64,000 nucleotides of DNA from Gallionella sp. Its GTDB lineage: Bacteria > Pseudomonadota > Gammaproteobacteria > Burkholderiales > Gallionellaceae. The notes beneath the pieces were generated by a model. That model did not search any database. It was not told the origin of the DNA and saw only the letters and a list, made by a program, of their open reading frames with translations. A program made the position numbers and the translations under genes. The stretch's first letter is position 1. Each line of letters begins with the position of its first letter. Shown here one piece after another: positions 56,043 through 64,000 of this stretch. The DNA lies in the NCBI GenBank assembly GCA_030652475.1, contig JAUSAO010000114.1, positions 1 through 64,000 on the forward strand, written 5' to 3'.

Positions 56043-56663
56043 ATGAGCATCATGCAGCCACGCATCTACCTCGCTTCGCAGAGTCCGCGCCGCCGCGAAT
56101 TGCTCAAACAGATCGGCATCCGTTTCGAGACCTTGTTATTGCGCGCTAACCCGCAGCGTTGCGTTGATGTGGATGAAACGCCGCACCCCGACGAATCACC
56201 TGCGGTCTATGTGCAACGCATCTGCCAGGAAAAAGCGCATGCCGGTTTTGCTGCCTTACACTTTCGCAATTTGCCGCTGTTCCCGGTATTAGCCGCTGAT
56301 ACCACGGTCACACTGGATGGCCGGATTTTTGGCAAACCGGATAGCGCAGAACAGGCCGCTGTGATGCTGCGCACACTTTCAGGCCGTGAACATCAGGTTC
56401 TGACAGCCGTCGCCCTCGCCACAGGTGAGCATGTGGAAGTGCGGCTGTCCACCTCCACGGTACGCTTCGCCCAGCTCGGAGAAGAACGCATCAAGCGCTA
56501 TCTGCAAACGCGTGAATATGCCGACAAAGCCGGCGGCTACGCCATTCAGGGCCAGGCTGGTGCATTCATTGAGCACCTCGTTGGCAGTTATTCCGGCGTA
56601 ATGGGCTTGCCGTTATTTGAAACCACTCAACTCCTGCAACAGGTTAATTACACTACGCCTTAG
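56043..56663 (+). CDS. Maf-family nucleoside triphosphate pyrophosphatase
   Basis: Maf proteins hydrolyse non-canonical or m5U/dTTP-type nucleotides and affect septum formation. The 206-residue product has IYLASQSPRRRELLKQIG near 7-24, VLAADTTVTLDGRIFGKP near 81-98, SGREHQVLTAVAL and the DKAGGYAIQGQAGAFIEHLVGSYSGVMGLPL C-terminal signature. It sits between rlmH and rng, as usual. Confidence 0.94.
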   Translation: MSIMQPRIYLASQSPRRRELLKQIGIRFETLLLRANPQRCVDVDETPHPDESPAVYVQRICQEKAHAGFAALHFRNLPLFPVLAADTTVTLDGRIFGKPDSAEQAAVMLRTLSGREHQVLTAVALATGEHVEVRLSTSTVRFAQLGEERIKRYLQTREYADKAGGYAIQGQAGAFIEHLVGSYSGVMGLPLFETTQLLQQVNYTTP

Positions 56664-56708
56664 CATGCCACCTCGACACAACGTTTGGATTATTTACACT
56701 ATAAAGCC

Positions 56709-58163
56709 ATGAGCGAAGAAATACTGATCAATGTCACCCCGCAGGAAACGCGCGTCGCAGTGATGGAATTGGGCGTAGTGCAGGAATTGCACATCGAACG
56801 CAGCAGCAATCGCGGCATCGCCGGCAATGTCTATCTCGGCCGCGTCAAGCGCGTACTGCCCGGCATGCAATCCGCTTTTATCGACATCGGGCTGGAACGT
56901 TCGGCATTCCTGCATGTGGCGGACATTTGGGAAAACAGCAATAACGGCGATGACGCCAAACCCATAGAAAAGATTCTGTTTGAGGGTCAATCCTTGCTGG
57001 TGCAAGTCATCAAGGAGCCCATCGGCAGCAAGGGCGCGCGCCTCACCACCCAACTCAGCTTCGCCGGGCGTCTGCTGGTGTTCCTGCCACAGGAAACGCG
57101 CATCGGCGTATCACAACGCATCGAGGGAACCGAACAGCGCGAAGCTTTGCGTAACAAACTACAGGACATTTTGCCCCCCGAACATCGGGGCGGCTACATT
57201 ATCCGCACCGTGGCCGAAGCGAAGGATGACGCCCATTTTGCGATAGATATCGCTTATCTTGACAAGCTCTGGGGCAATCTGCAGCTTGCCGCGCAAACAG
57301 CCAGCGCACCGCAAGTGCTGTATCAGGAGCTGGATATCGGCTTGCGTGTTTTGCGCGATTTCGTCGGTCTGGACACTACACGTATATTGGTGGACTCACG
57401 CAGCAACCACAGCAAGATGCTGGAATTTGCACAGAATTACAACGCGGAGGCGGCGGATCTGCTCGAACATTACCCCGGTGTGCGCCCGTTATTTGACATG
57501 TACAACATCGAGGAAGAAATCGAGCGCGCCTTGTCAAAACGCGTGGATCTGAAATCCGGAGGTTATCTGATCATCGACCAGACTGAGGCCCTGACTACCG
57601 TGGACGTCAATACAGGCGGATTTGTCGGCTTGCGCAATTTTGACGACACCATCTTCAAGACCAATCTGGAAGCCACTCAGGTCATTGCAAGGCAACTGCG
57701 CTTGCGCAATCTCGGCGGCATCATCATCTGCGACTTCATCGACATGGACAATCTGGAGCATCGCGATGCCGTGCTGGAAGAATTCAAAAAGGCACTGGCG
57801 CGCGACCATACCCGTATCAGCGTCAATAGTTTTTCTTCTTTAGGTCTGGTGGAAATGACGCGCAAACGCACCCGCGAGAGCCTCGCGCATGTGCTGTGCG
57901 AACCCTGCCCGACTTGCAAGGGACGCGGCGAGGTAAAGACTGCACAGACCATGTGCTACGAGATTTTGCGGGAAATTGTCCGTGAGGCGCGCCAGTTCGA
58001 TGCACGCGAATATCGCATCCTGGCCTCTCAGCAAGTCATCGATTTATTTCTGGAAGAGGAATCGCAAGCTTTGGCGGGACTTTCCGACTTCATCGGCAAA
58101 CCGATTTCGATGCTGGTAGAGACGCAATACAACCAGGAACAATACGATGTCATCCTGATGTAA
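56709..58163 (+). CDS. rng: Ribonuclease G
   Basis: RNase G trims the 5' end of 16S rRNA and decays some mRNAs. The 484-residue protein begins MSEEILINVTPQETRVAVMELG. It has an S1 domain near 38-120 (YLGRVKRVLPGMQSAFIDIG), the catalytic D-x-D region DVNTGGFVG and DFIDMDN near 340, and the zinc-link CEPCPTCKGRG near 398-408. ATG 56709 is preferred over 56685, which lacks family residues. Confidence 0.96.
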   Translation: MSEEILINVTPQETRVAVMELGVVQELHIERSSNRGIAGNVYLGRVKRVLPGMQSAFIDIGLERSAFLHVADIWENSNNGDDAKPIEKILFEGQSLLVQVIKEPIGSKGARLTTQLSFAGRLLVFLPQETRIGVSQRIEGTEQREALRNKLQDILPPEHRGGYIIRTVAEAKDDAHFAIDIAYLDKLWGNLQLAAQTASAPQVLYQELDIGLRVLRDFVGLDTTRILVDSRSNHSKMLEFAQNYNAEAADLLEHYPGVRPLFDMYNIEEEIERALSKRVDLKSGGYLIIDQTEALTTVDVNTGGFVGLRNFDDTIFKTNLEATQVIARQLRLRNLGGIIICDFIDMDNLEHRDAVLEEFKKALARDHTRISVNSFSSLGLVEMTRKRTRESLAHVLCEPCPTCKGRGEVKTAQTMCYEILREIVREARQFDAREYRILASQQVIDLFLEEESQALAGLSDFIGKPISMLVETQYNQEQYDVILM

Positions 58164-58253
58164 GGTTAAAGCGTTGAGCGGGTTGGTCTGCCAGACTATG
58201 CGTGCGATTTTTAATCGCGCGAAAATAAAAACCGTTCTACTCAGGGAGAAAAT

Positions 58254-59090
58254 ATGTATAAGAAACAACTGCTGCTTGCCATCACCGCCGCCGCGCTTTC
58301 TACTGCGGCCTTTGCCAGCGACCACGGCCATGCCGAACATGCATCAGCAGCAACCGCAGAAACGTGCACAGGATTTGGTCCGCAGACTCCGCGCGACATC
58401 GACAGCCGCAAGGGCGACAACAAGCGCACCTTTTCCATGGCACCCGACTACAAGAAAATGAATTTGTGTAACATCCATTTCCACGTGAACGCCGAGCACA
58501 AGGCCAAGGATTTCTCCATTCATGCGGAAGGCGAGCATGGCGCGGAAGGCGGCTACCAGTGCAACATGAGCAAACATCTGAGCGCAGCCGAATTGGCTCC
58601 GACCGCAGCGCCGATTTGCAAGAGCGAGCATGGCGAACTGAAGGCGGGTGACACCATTGAAGTACATTGGGTGCATTCCTCTTGCGACGTCAAGCCAGGT
58701 AAAGGCCTGGGTTCATGCCTGTCCGCTTCCTGCGCCAACCCGGATCTGCGCGTAGAGACTCAGGTTTTCACTCTGGTGAATGATGCAAATGCACTGGACT
58801 TCAACACCCTTAGTTACGACGGTCAGATGGTCAACGGCTTCCATCAGGCGAAGGCACTGCCGAGCAACACAGGCAAGCCAGTCGAGTTCATGGGTTCGAC
58901 CACCGGCCCGAAATACACGGAACAGGCCTGCTCTCCGCTGCAGGTTACCTGGAGCGTCCGTCCGCAGTGTGCCAAGGTTAACATCAACACCGTCGGGAAG
59001 TGGTGCGAGAAAAACGTGTTTGAGGAAGACCATGCTCATGGCGTACGTAAGCTGGTGACTTCTCCCCAACTGCTGTCCGGAATCAAGTAA
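58254..59090 (+). CDS. Delta-class carbonic anhydrase (periplasmic)
   Basis: The 278-residue exported protein has a signal peptide (1-21) and a His-rich segment after it. The delta-class pattern is CTGFGPQTPRDID near 38-50, then NLCNIHFHVNAEHK with likely zinc ligands H75, H77 and H82. GSTTGPKYTEQACSPLQVTWSVRP and NVFEEDHAHGVRKLVT follow near the C-terminus. It would interconvert CO2 and bicarbonate in the periplasm. Extra cysteines (around 102, 112, 134-155, 227, 239 and 251) suggest disulphides. A terminator follows. Confidence 0.82.
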   Translation: MYKKQLLLAITAAALSTAAFASDHGHAEHASAATAETCTGFGPQTPRDIDSRKGDNKRTFSMAPDYKKMNLCNIHFHVNAEHKAKDFSIHAEGEHGAEGGYQCNMSKHLSAAELAPTAAPICKSEHGELKAGDTIEVHWVHSSCDVKPGKGLGSCLSASCANPDLRVETQVFTLVNDANALDFNTLSYDGQMVNGFHQAKALPSNTGKPVEFMGSTTGPKYTEQACSPLQVTWSVRPQCAKVNINTVGKWCEKNVFEEDHAHGVRKLVTSPQLLSGIK

Positions 59091-59124
59091 GCCGTAATTT
59101 GCGGTGTGGCAACACACCGCACTT

Positions 59125-59164
59125 CAGCCGCCCCGCGCCTTGCAGCAGAGGGCGGCTGTTTTTT
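59125..59164 (+). terminator. Rho-independent terminator
   Basis: CAGCCGCC at 59125-59132 pairs with GGCGGCTG at 59151-59158, followed by TTTTTT. A separate perfect 8-base hairpin (GCGGTGTG-GCAA-CACACCGC) lies just before it at 59101-59120. Confidence 0.88.
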
Positions 59165-59236
59165 GAATCAAGTAAATCACAGGCCACGATCACGCAGGGC
59201 GCAGTCTCCGGCTACGCATCATGCTGCGACTGATTA

Positions 59237-59524
59237 TTATTGCTTGAGCAGGCTTTCCGGCATCACCTTGCTGCCGGTAATGGCGACCACTTTGTGGCGC
59301 GATTGCCCGCCCTGCCGTAGTTCAACCTGACGAAGCGGCACGTCAAATAGCTTTCCAAGAAACCCAAGCAATGCGTCGTTGGCGCGCCCCTCGACCGGCG
59401 GAGCCGCCAGACGGATTTTAAGCGCGTCGCCGTGTAATCCGACCAGTTCACTGCGTTTCGCGCCCGGCTGGACATGCAAGGTCAGGGTGATGACTTCACC
59501 GCTGCGGCGAAACCAGTCAGCCAT
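59237..59524 (-). CDS. yggU: YggU-type DUF167 protein
   Basis: This 95-residue conserved protein of unknown function has the DUF167 pattern LTLHVQPGAKRSELVGLHGDALKIRLAAPPVEGRAND near 14-50 and the C-terminal GGQSRHKVVAITG. ATG 59524 overlaps the yggT stop. It is the last gene of yggS-proC-yggT-yggU. Confidence 0.92.
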   Translation of the reverse strand: MADWFRRSGEVITLTLHVQPGAKRSELVGLHGDALKIRLAAPPVEGRANDALLGFLGKLFDVPLRQVELRQGGQSRHKVVAITGSKVMPESLLKQ

Positions 59525-60090
59525 CAAAAAAACCTGACTGCAATCCGCTCCAGCATACCGACCGGCACGATCATAATAAGCTGACAGATGACGAACAGCA
59601 GCAAGGGAGACAAGTCCACGCTACCCAGCATAGGCACGATGCGGCGCAGTGGCCGCATAAATCTTCCGGTAGCCGCTTCCAGCACCGAAGCCACCGAGGA
59701 ATGCGGATTAACCCATGACAGGATGGCCTGAGCAAACACGGCTCCCATCAGCAAATACAGGCTGATCTTGAGCAGCTTGACTGCCGCCAGCATCAGCAAA
59801 CCCGCCAGCGGTAAACCATGCCCTGAATAGCCCTGTATCCACATCACGCCTGCCAGATAGAGCGTTTCCGTCAGCAAGGCGAGCAGCAGCGTTGCGCTGT
59901 CCAGCCCCCATGCGGAAGGAATGAAGCGGCGTGCGCGCAACACGATGAAATCAGTGAACACCATGACGAATTCACCGACGGGATTGCGCAACGGTGCCCG
60001 CAACCATTGCAGATGAAAACGCAACAGCAATATCGCCGCAAAAGATTGCAGCACCACATCCAGCAGGAATAAAAACGCTTCGTTTAACAT
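59524..60090 (-). CDS. yggT: YggT-family membrane protein
   Basis: The 188-residue protein has two repeats of the YggT module, each with paired hydrophobic helices and a conserved FYLQW/LSWVNPHS-like motif (ILLLRFHLQWLRAPLRNPVG near 19-38; ILSWVNPHSSVASVLEAATGRFMRPLRRIVP near 123-153). The family is implicated in osmotic tolerance or cell division, with no firm function. The ATG abuts the proC stop by overlap. Confidence 0.92.
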   Translation of the reverse strand: MLNEAFLFLLDVVLQSFAAILLLRFHLQWLRAPLRNPVGEFVMVFTDFIVLRARRFIPSAWGLDSATLLLALLTETLYLAGVMWIQGYSGHGLPLAGLLMLAAVKLLKISLYLLMGAVFAQAILSWVNPHSSVASVLEAATGRFMRPLRRIVPMLGSVDLSPLLLFVICQLIMIVPVGMLERIAVRFF

Positions 60091-60899
60091 TATGATTTAC
60101 CCAATTCATCGCCCATTTCACGCGAACGCGCCTCGGCAGCCAGTGCCGCTTGCACAAGATGTGCCGCAACCTGACTCTCTTCCAGACTCAGCAGGGCGCG
60201 TTCGGTCGTGCCATTTTTTGAGGTTACGCGAGCGCGCAGCACAGCGACATCATCAGTGCTTGCGGCCGCCAACTTGCTGCCGCCGAGAAAGGTGGCCACG
60301 CTCAGGCGCCGTGCTTCTTCATCATTGAAACCTAGCTTGAGCGCGGCTTGTTGTAACGCTTCAATCAGATAAAACACATAAGCCGGGCCGCTGCCGGAAA
60401 TGGCTGTTACCGCATCCACCATCGCCTCGTCCTGCAACCACAGTGTCTCGCCCACGGCCGCCAGGATAGCTTGCGCCTGTTCACGCTGTGCACTGCTCAC
60501 GGCGGACATGGCATACAGGCCGGTCATGCCGCATTGTATCAATGCCGGGGTGTTGGGCATCGCGCGTACCACGGCCTGACTGCCCGCCCAGCGCGCCAGA
60601 TCCACGGCACGTATGCCTGCAGCGATGGAAATCAGCAGCTGTCCGTTGAGCAAAGGAGCCAACTGTTGGGCGACTTCACGCAATTGCTGCGGCTTGACTG
60701 CAAATACGATGACCTGGCTATCCGCCACGCCTTCTGCGAGACTTTCCACTGTCCGCACCGAAAAATCGCTTTGCAGACGCAGGCGATTTTCCGCATTGAT
60801 TTCCACCACGCTGATCTGCTGCGCACTAAACCCCTGCCCCAGCAGACCGCCGATCAAGGCCGTCGCCATGTTGCCGCCACCGATAAAACAAATATTCAT
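60090..60899 (-). CDS. proC: Pyrroline-5-carboxylate reductase
   Basis: ProC performs the last step of proline synthesis with NAD(P)H. The 269-residue protein begins MNICFIGGGNMATALIGGL with the Rossmann motif. It has FAVKPQQL near 69-76, RAMPNTPALIQCGMTGLYA near 113-131 and the signature DAVTAISGSGPAYVFYLIEALQQAA near 161-185. The gene lies 3 bases after yggS. Confidence 0.96.
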   Translation of the reverse strand: MNICFIGGGNMATALIGGLLGQGFSAQQISVVEINAENRLRLQSDFSVRTVESLAEGVADSQVIVFAVKPQQLREVAQQLAPLLNGQLLISIAAGIRAVDLARWAGSQAVVRAMPNTPALIQCGMTGLYAMSAVSSAQREQAQAILAAVGETLWLQDEAMVDAVTAISGSGPAYVFYLIEALQQAALKLGFNDEEARRLSVATFLGGSKLAAASTDDVAVLRARVTSKNGTTERALLSLEESQVAAHLVQAALAAEARSREMGDELGKS

Positions 60900-60902
60900 A
60901 GC

Positions 60903-61598
60903 CTATCCTTCCTTGTAAATCCGGTTGCCAAAAATGGCGGAGCCTACTCGCACGATAGTCGCGCCTTCGGCTATTGCTGCTACGAAATCATGCGACATGC
61001 CCATGGACAAGGTATCCAGCCGCAAACCCCGCAGATTGATTTGATCGCGCAGTTCACGCAATTGCGCGAATCCTGCACGCTGCTCTGCAACCTTATCCGT
61101 CGGCGCAGGAACGGCCATCAGACCGCGCAATTGCAAATTCGGCAACATCGCGACCGCTTCAGCCAGCGCCCCGATCTCATCGGGCTGAACGCCGCTTTTA
61201 CTGGCCTCATCGCTGATATTAACCTGCAGGCACACTTGCAACGGCGGCAAATGCTGAGGCCGTTGTACTGCCAGTCGCTCGGCAATCTTCAATCTGTCCA
61301 CGCTGTGCGCCCAGGCGAAGTTTCCCGCAATAGCCCGCGTCTTGTTGCTTTGTATCGGCCCGATGAAATGCCATTCGACAGGCAAATCATGCAAATCCGC
61401 CATTTTCCCCAGCGCCTCTTGCAGATAACTTTCGGCAAAACAACACTGGCCCGCCTGATAAGCCTCACGCAGCGCCATCGCAGGAAAATTTTTGCTCACG
61501 GCCAGCAGCTTAATTTCCCCTGCCGTTCGGCCTGCCGAAACAGCCGCTGCTACCATTGCAGCGCGCACGGCTTGCAAGTTGCAAGCTATTGTTGTCAT
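60903..61598 (-). CDS. yggS: PLP homeostasis protein (YggS/PROSC family)
   Basis: The 231-residue single-domain PLP-binding protein has the PLP-Lys motif KLLAVSKNFPA near 30-40, CCFAESYLQEALGK, EWHFIGPIQSNKTRAIAG near 76-93 and LSMGMSHDFVAAI near 197-209. It keeps the free PLP level low. It starts the minus-strand cluster with proC and is divergent from pilT. Confidence 0.95.
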   Translation of the reverse strand: MTTIACNLQAVRAAMVAAAVSAGRTAGEIKLLAVSKNFPAMALREAYQAGQCCFAESYLQEALGKMADLHDLPVEWHFIGPIQSNKTRAIAGNFAWAHSVDRLKIAERLAVQRPQHLPPLQVCLQVNISDEASKSGVQPDEIGALAEAVAMLPNLQLRGLMAVPAPTDKVAEQRAGFAQLRELRDQINLRGLRLDTLSMGMSHDFVAAIAEGATIVRVGSAIFGNRIYKEG

Positions 61599-61669
61599 AA
61601 TCCCCTACCCGCTTTCACCCGTCCTGAACGTGCGGCTGTCAGCCGCCACACCAAACCTGGAACATTATA

Positions 61670-62713
61670 ATGGATATCACAGAACTGCTTGCCTTCGGCG
61701 TCAAGAACAAGGCTTCCGACCTGCACCTCTCCTCCGGCCTGCCGCCGATGATACGTGTGCATGGCGACATGCGCCGCATCAATCTGCCCGCAATGGAACA
61801 TAAAGAAGTCCACGCGATGATTTATGACATCATGAACGACGGACAGCGCAAGTTTTATGAGGAAAACAAGGAAGTGGATTTCTCCTTTGAAATCCCCAAT
61901 CTGGCACGCTTCCGCGTTAACGCTTTCGTGCAGCAACGCGGCGCAGCAGCGGTCATGCGCACCATTCCTTCTAAAGTTCTCACCCTGGAAGACCTGAAAG
62001 CACCCAAAATATTTACTGATATCTCCAGCTTTCCGCGCGGCCTGGTGCTGGTGACCGGCCCTACCGGTTCCGGCAAATCCACCACGCTGGCGGCGATGGT
62101 CAACTACATCAACGAAAAAGAACTCGGCCACATTCTGACGGTGGAAGACCCGATCGAATTCGTGCATGAATCGAAGAAGTGCCTGATCAACCAGCGCGAA
62201 GTCGGCCGCGACACGCTGTCATTCAATGCAGCCTTGCGTTCCGCGCTGCGTGAAGACCCTGATGTGATTCTGGTCGGTGAAATGCGCGACCTGGAAACCA
62301 TACGCCTGGCGATGACGGCGGCAGAAACCGGCCATTTGGTGTTCGGCACGCTGCACACCAGTTCAGCGGCCAAGACCATAGACCGTATCATCGACGTGTT
62401 CCCCGCTGACGAAAAGGAAATGGTGCGTGCAATGCTGTCCGAATCGCTGCGTGCGGTTATTTCCCAGGCACTGCTCAAGACCAAGGATGGAACCGGCCGT
62501 GTGGCCGCGCATGAAATCATGATGTGTACCCCGGCCATCCGCAATCTGATCCGCGAAGCCAAAGTGCCGCAAATGTATTCCGCCATTCAGACGGGACAAA
62601 ACGTGGGCATGCAGACCCTGGATCAATGCCTGACCAATCTGGTCAAGAGCCATGCGATCACCCCGGCAGAAGCGCGCAGCAAGGCGATGAACAAGGACAT
62701 GTTTCCGGGATAG
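61670..62713 (+). CDS. pilT: Type IV pilus retraction ATPase PilT
   Basis: PilT powers retraction of type IV pili and twitching motility. The 347-residue hexameric ATPase shows Walker A GPTGSGKSTT near 129-138 and the Asp box EDPIEFVHE. Walker B ILVGEMRDLET lies near 203-213, with the His box FGTLHTSSAAKTID. The AIRNLIREAK motif that marks PilT lies near 288-297. It is followed by pilU. Confidence 0.97.
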   Translation: MDITELLAFGVKNKASDLHLSSGLPPMIRVHGDMRRINLPAMEHKEVHAMIYDIMNDGQRKFYEENKEVDFSFEIPNLARFRVNAFVQQRGAAAVMRTIPSKVLTLEDLKAPKIFTDISSFPRGLVLVTGPTGSGKSTTLAAMVNYINEKELGHILTVEDPIEFVHESKKCLINQREVGRDTLSFNAALRSALREDPDVILVGEMRDLETIRLAMTAAETGHLVFGTLHTSSAAKTIDRIIDVFPADEKEMVRAMLSESLRAVISQALLKTKDGTGRVAAHEIMMCTPAIRNLIREAKVPQMYSAIQTGQNVGMQTLDQCLTNLVKSHAITPAEARSKAMNKDMFPG

Positions 62714-62725
62714 AAATACAGCCGT

Positions 62726-62760
62726 TAGTCGCTAGTCGCTAGTCGCTAGTCGCTAGTCGC
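62726..62760. repeat. Five tandem copies of TAGTCGC
   Basis: Bases 62726-62760 are five perfect 7-base units in the pilT-pilU spacer, flanked by partial copies. It is a simple-sequence tract and could vary in copy number. Confidence 0.9.
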
Positions 62761-62812
62761 TAGCAGGCTGCTAGTTTGTAGTTGCGAAATCACCCTCATT
62801 TGGAGCAGTAGC

Positions 62813-63949
62813 ATGGAAAGAGATCAAGCCACCGAACTGATACACAACTTGTTGCGCGGCATGGCCACAAAGAAGGCATCGGATTTGTTCATTACCGCCG
62901 GCTTTCCGCCCGCCTTCAAGGTAGACGGCAAGATGACCCCGGTTTCCAGCCAGCCGCTTTCTCACCAGCACACGCGTGAACTGGCACGCAGCATCATGAA
63001 TGACCGCCAGACCGCCGAATTTGAAGCCACGCATGAATGTAATTTTGCAATCAGCCCGCATGGCATCGGACGCTTCCGCGTCAACGTATTCATGCAGCAA
63101 CAACACGTCGGCATGGTCATGCGTACCATCACCACCAAAATCCCCGACCTTGATGCGATGGGTATGCCTGCCATACTCAAAGATATCGTGATGACCAAGC
63201 GCGGCCTGGTGATTCTGGTCGGCGCGACAGGTTCGGGAAAATCCACCACACTTGCCGCCATGCTCGGCCACCGCAATCAGAACAGTTATGGCCATATCAT
63301 CACCATCGAGGATCCGGTTGAATACGTGCATGAGCACGGTCACTGCATCGTCACGCATCGCGAAGTCGGCGTGGATACCGAATCCTGGCAAGCCGCGCTG
63401 AAAAACACCTTGCGCCAGGCGCCTGACGTAATTCTGATCGGCGAAATCCGCGACCGTGAAACCATGGAATATGCCGTCGCTTTTGCCGAAACCGGCCACC
63501 TGTGCATGGCTACGCTGCATGCGAACAGCGCCAACCAGGCACTGGACCGCATCATCAACTTTTTCCCTGAAGAACGGCGCGAACAATTATTGATGGATTT
63601 ATCGCTGAACGTCAAAGCCCTGGTTTCACAACGCCTGATTCCAAAAAAAGATGGTGCCGGACGAGCCGCCGCAATGGAAATTCTGCTCAACTCTCCGCTC
63701 ATCTCAGACCTGATTTTCAAGGGTGAAGTACACGCGATCAAGGAGGTGATGGCCAAATCGCGCGAACTGGGCATGCAAACCTTCGATCAGGCACTGTTCG
63801 ATCTGTTTGAGGAAGATGCCATCAGCTATGAAGAAGCACTGAAAAATGCCGACTCAGTCAATGATCTGCGCCTGAGAATCAAGCTGGAAGGCAAGCACAC
63901 CGTAGACCGCGACGTGATGAGCGGAACCGGCCATCTCGAAATGACCTGA
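62813..63949 (+). CDS. pilU: Type IV pilus ATPase PilU
   Basis: PilU is the accessory retraction ATPase that works with PilT. The 378-residue protein has Walker A GATGSGKSTT near 140-149, EDPVEYVHEHGHC, Walker B ILIGEIRDRET near 207-217 and MATLHANSANQALDRI. The longer C-terminus separates it from PilT. AGCAGTAGC precedes the ATG at 62813. It ends 51 bases before the edge of the window, and no further gene is visible. Confidence 0.95.
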   Translation: MERDQATELIHNLLRGMATKKASDLFITAGFPPAFKVDGKMTPVSSQPLSHQHTRELARSIMNDRQTAEFEATHECNFAISPHGIGRFRVNVFMQQQHVGMVMRTITTKIPDLDAMGMPAILKDIVMTKRGLVILVGATGSGKSTTLAAMLGHRNQNSYGHIITIEDPVEYVHEHGHCIVTHREVGVDTESWQAALKNTLRQAPDVILIGEIRDRETMEYAVAFAETGHLCMATLHANSANQALDRIINFFPEERREQLLMDLSLNVKALVSQRLIPKKDGAGRAAAMEILLNSPLISDLIFKGEVHAIKEVMAKSRELGMQTFDQALFDLFEEDAISYEEALKNADSVNDLRLRIKLEGKHTVDRDVMSGTGHLEMT

Positions 63950-64000
63950 AGGCGCAAGCCTGAAATTCTGTGCCGCCTGACGCCATTACCGGGTCGGGCG

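Noticed and set aside
60471-61670. Open frame of 399 codons opposite proC and yggS
   Set aside because: It spans two opposite-strand genes and their boundary, which a real gene would not do.
62726-62763. CRISPR-like tandem repeat
   Set aside because: Units are 7 bases with no spacers, so this is a simple tandem tract. No CRISPR array or cas gene was seen in the window.

Overview
The window reads as a chromosomal segment of a betaproteobacterium, most likely in the Nitrosomonadales (Gallionella/Sideroxydans-like). This rests on protein style and on gene groups such as pilT-pilU next to yggS-proC-yggT, dusB-fis-purH-purD, and homodimeric aceE-aceF. No marker gene settles the genus. Most of the window is densely packed housekeeping DNA with many 4-nt ATGA overlaps.

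Layout. 1-2741: a bufferin-type RiPP operon (DUF2282 precursor, MNIO/DUF692 enzyme, DUF2063 partner, DoxX protein) behind an ECF-like promoter. 2929-8222 (minus): prfC, tRNA-Phe, a nested inverted repeat, groL-groS with a clear sigma-32 promoter, and a nitronate-monooxygenase-like flavoprotein with a Cys-rich tail. 8514-12366: bioA-dacB and an AT-richer pair of unknown membrane proteins. 12434-15674 (minus): ubiD and two LpxL/LpxM-type acyltransferases. 15753-20251: an S-adenosylmethionine cycle block, metK, SAH riboswitch, ahcY, small membrane protein, metF, followed by trhP. 21607-22003: a small GIY-YIG nuclease gene bracketed by inverted repeats. 22071-26581: yhcH, ridA, recG, ubiC, ubiA. 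26583-30976: a peroxide-defence block (rubredoxin reductase, catalase, rubredoxin, rubrerythrin) divergent from oxyR. 30973-43772: methyltransferase, hemF, tsaC, purD, purH, fis, dusB, ubiquinone hydroxylase, dsbC, a LOV-GGDEF-like sensor, mltA, apaG, ilvA. 43800-49668: a type III restriction-modification island with an embedded toxin-antitoxin pair and, at each end, an internally deleted protein (DinD-like and DUF1016/YhcG-like). 49665-63949: 5-FCL, aceE-aceF, nadD-rsfS-rlmH-maf-rng, a delta-class carbonic anhydrase, yggU-yggT-proC-yggS (minus), pilT and pilU.

Two themes deserve attention. First, several families of dispersed palindromic repeats sit not only between genes but in frame inside genes (recG, hemF, the ubiquinone hydroxylase, aceF, mod). 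One of these families also brackets the GIY-YIG gene and encodes its C-terminus, which makes that gene a candidate driver of the family. Second, the restriction-modification island is flanked by two mini-proteins that have lost their centres while keeping both ends in frame. All calls come from reading the sequence and translations; no database search was run.
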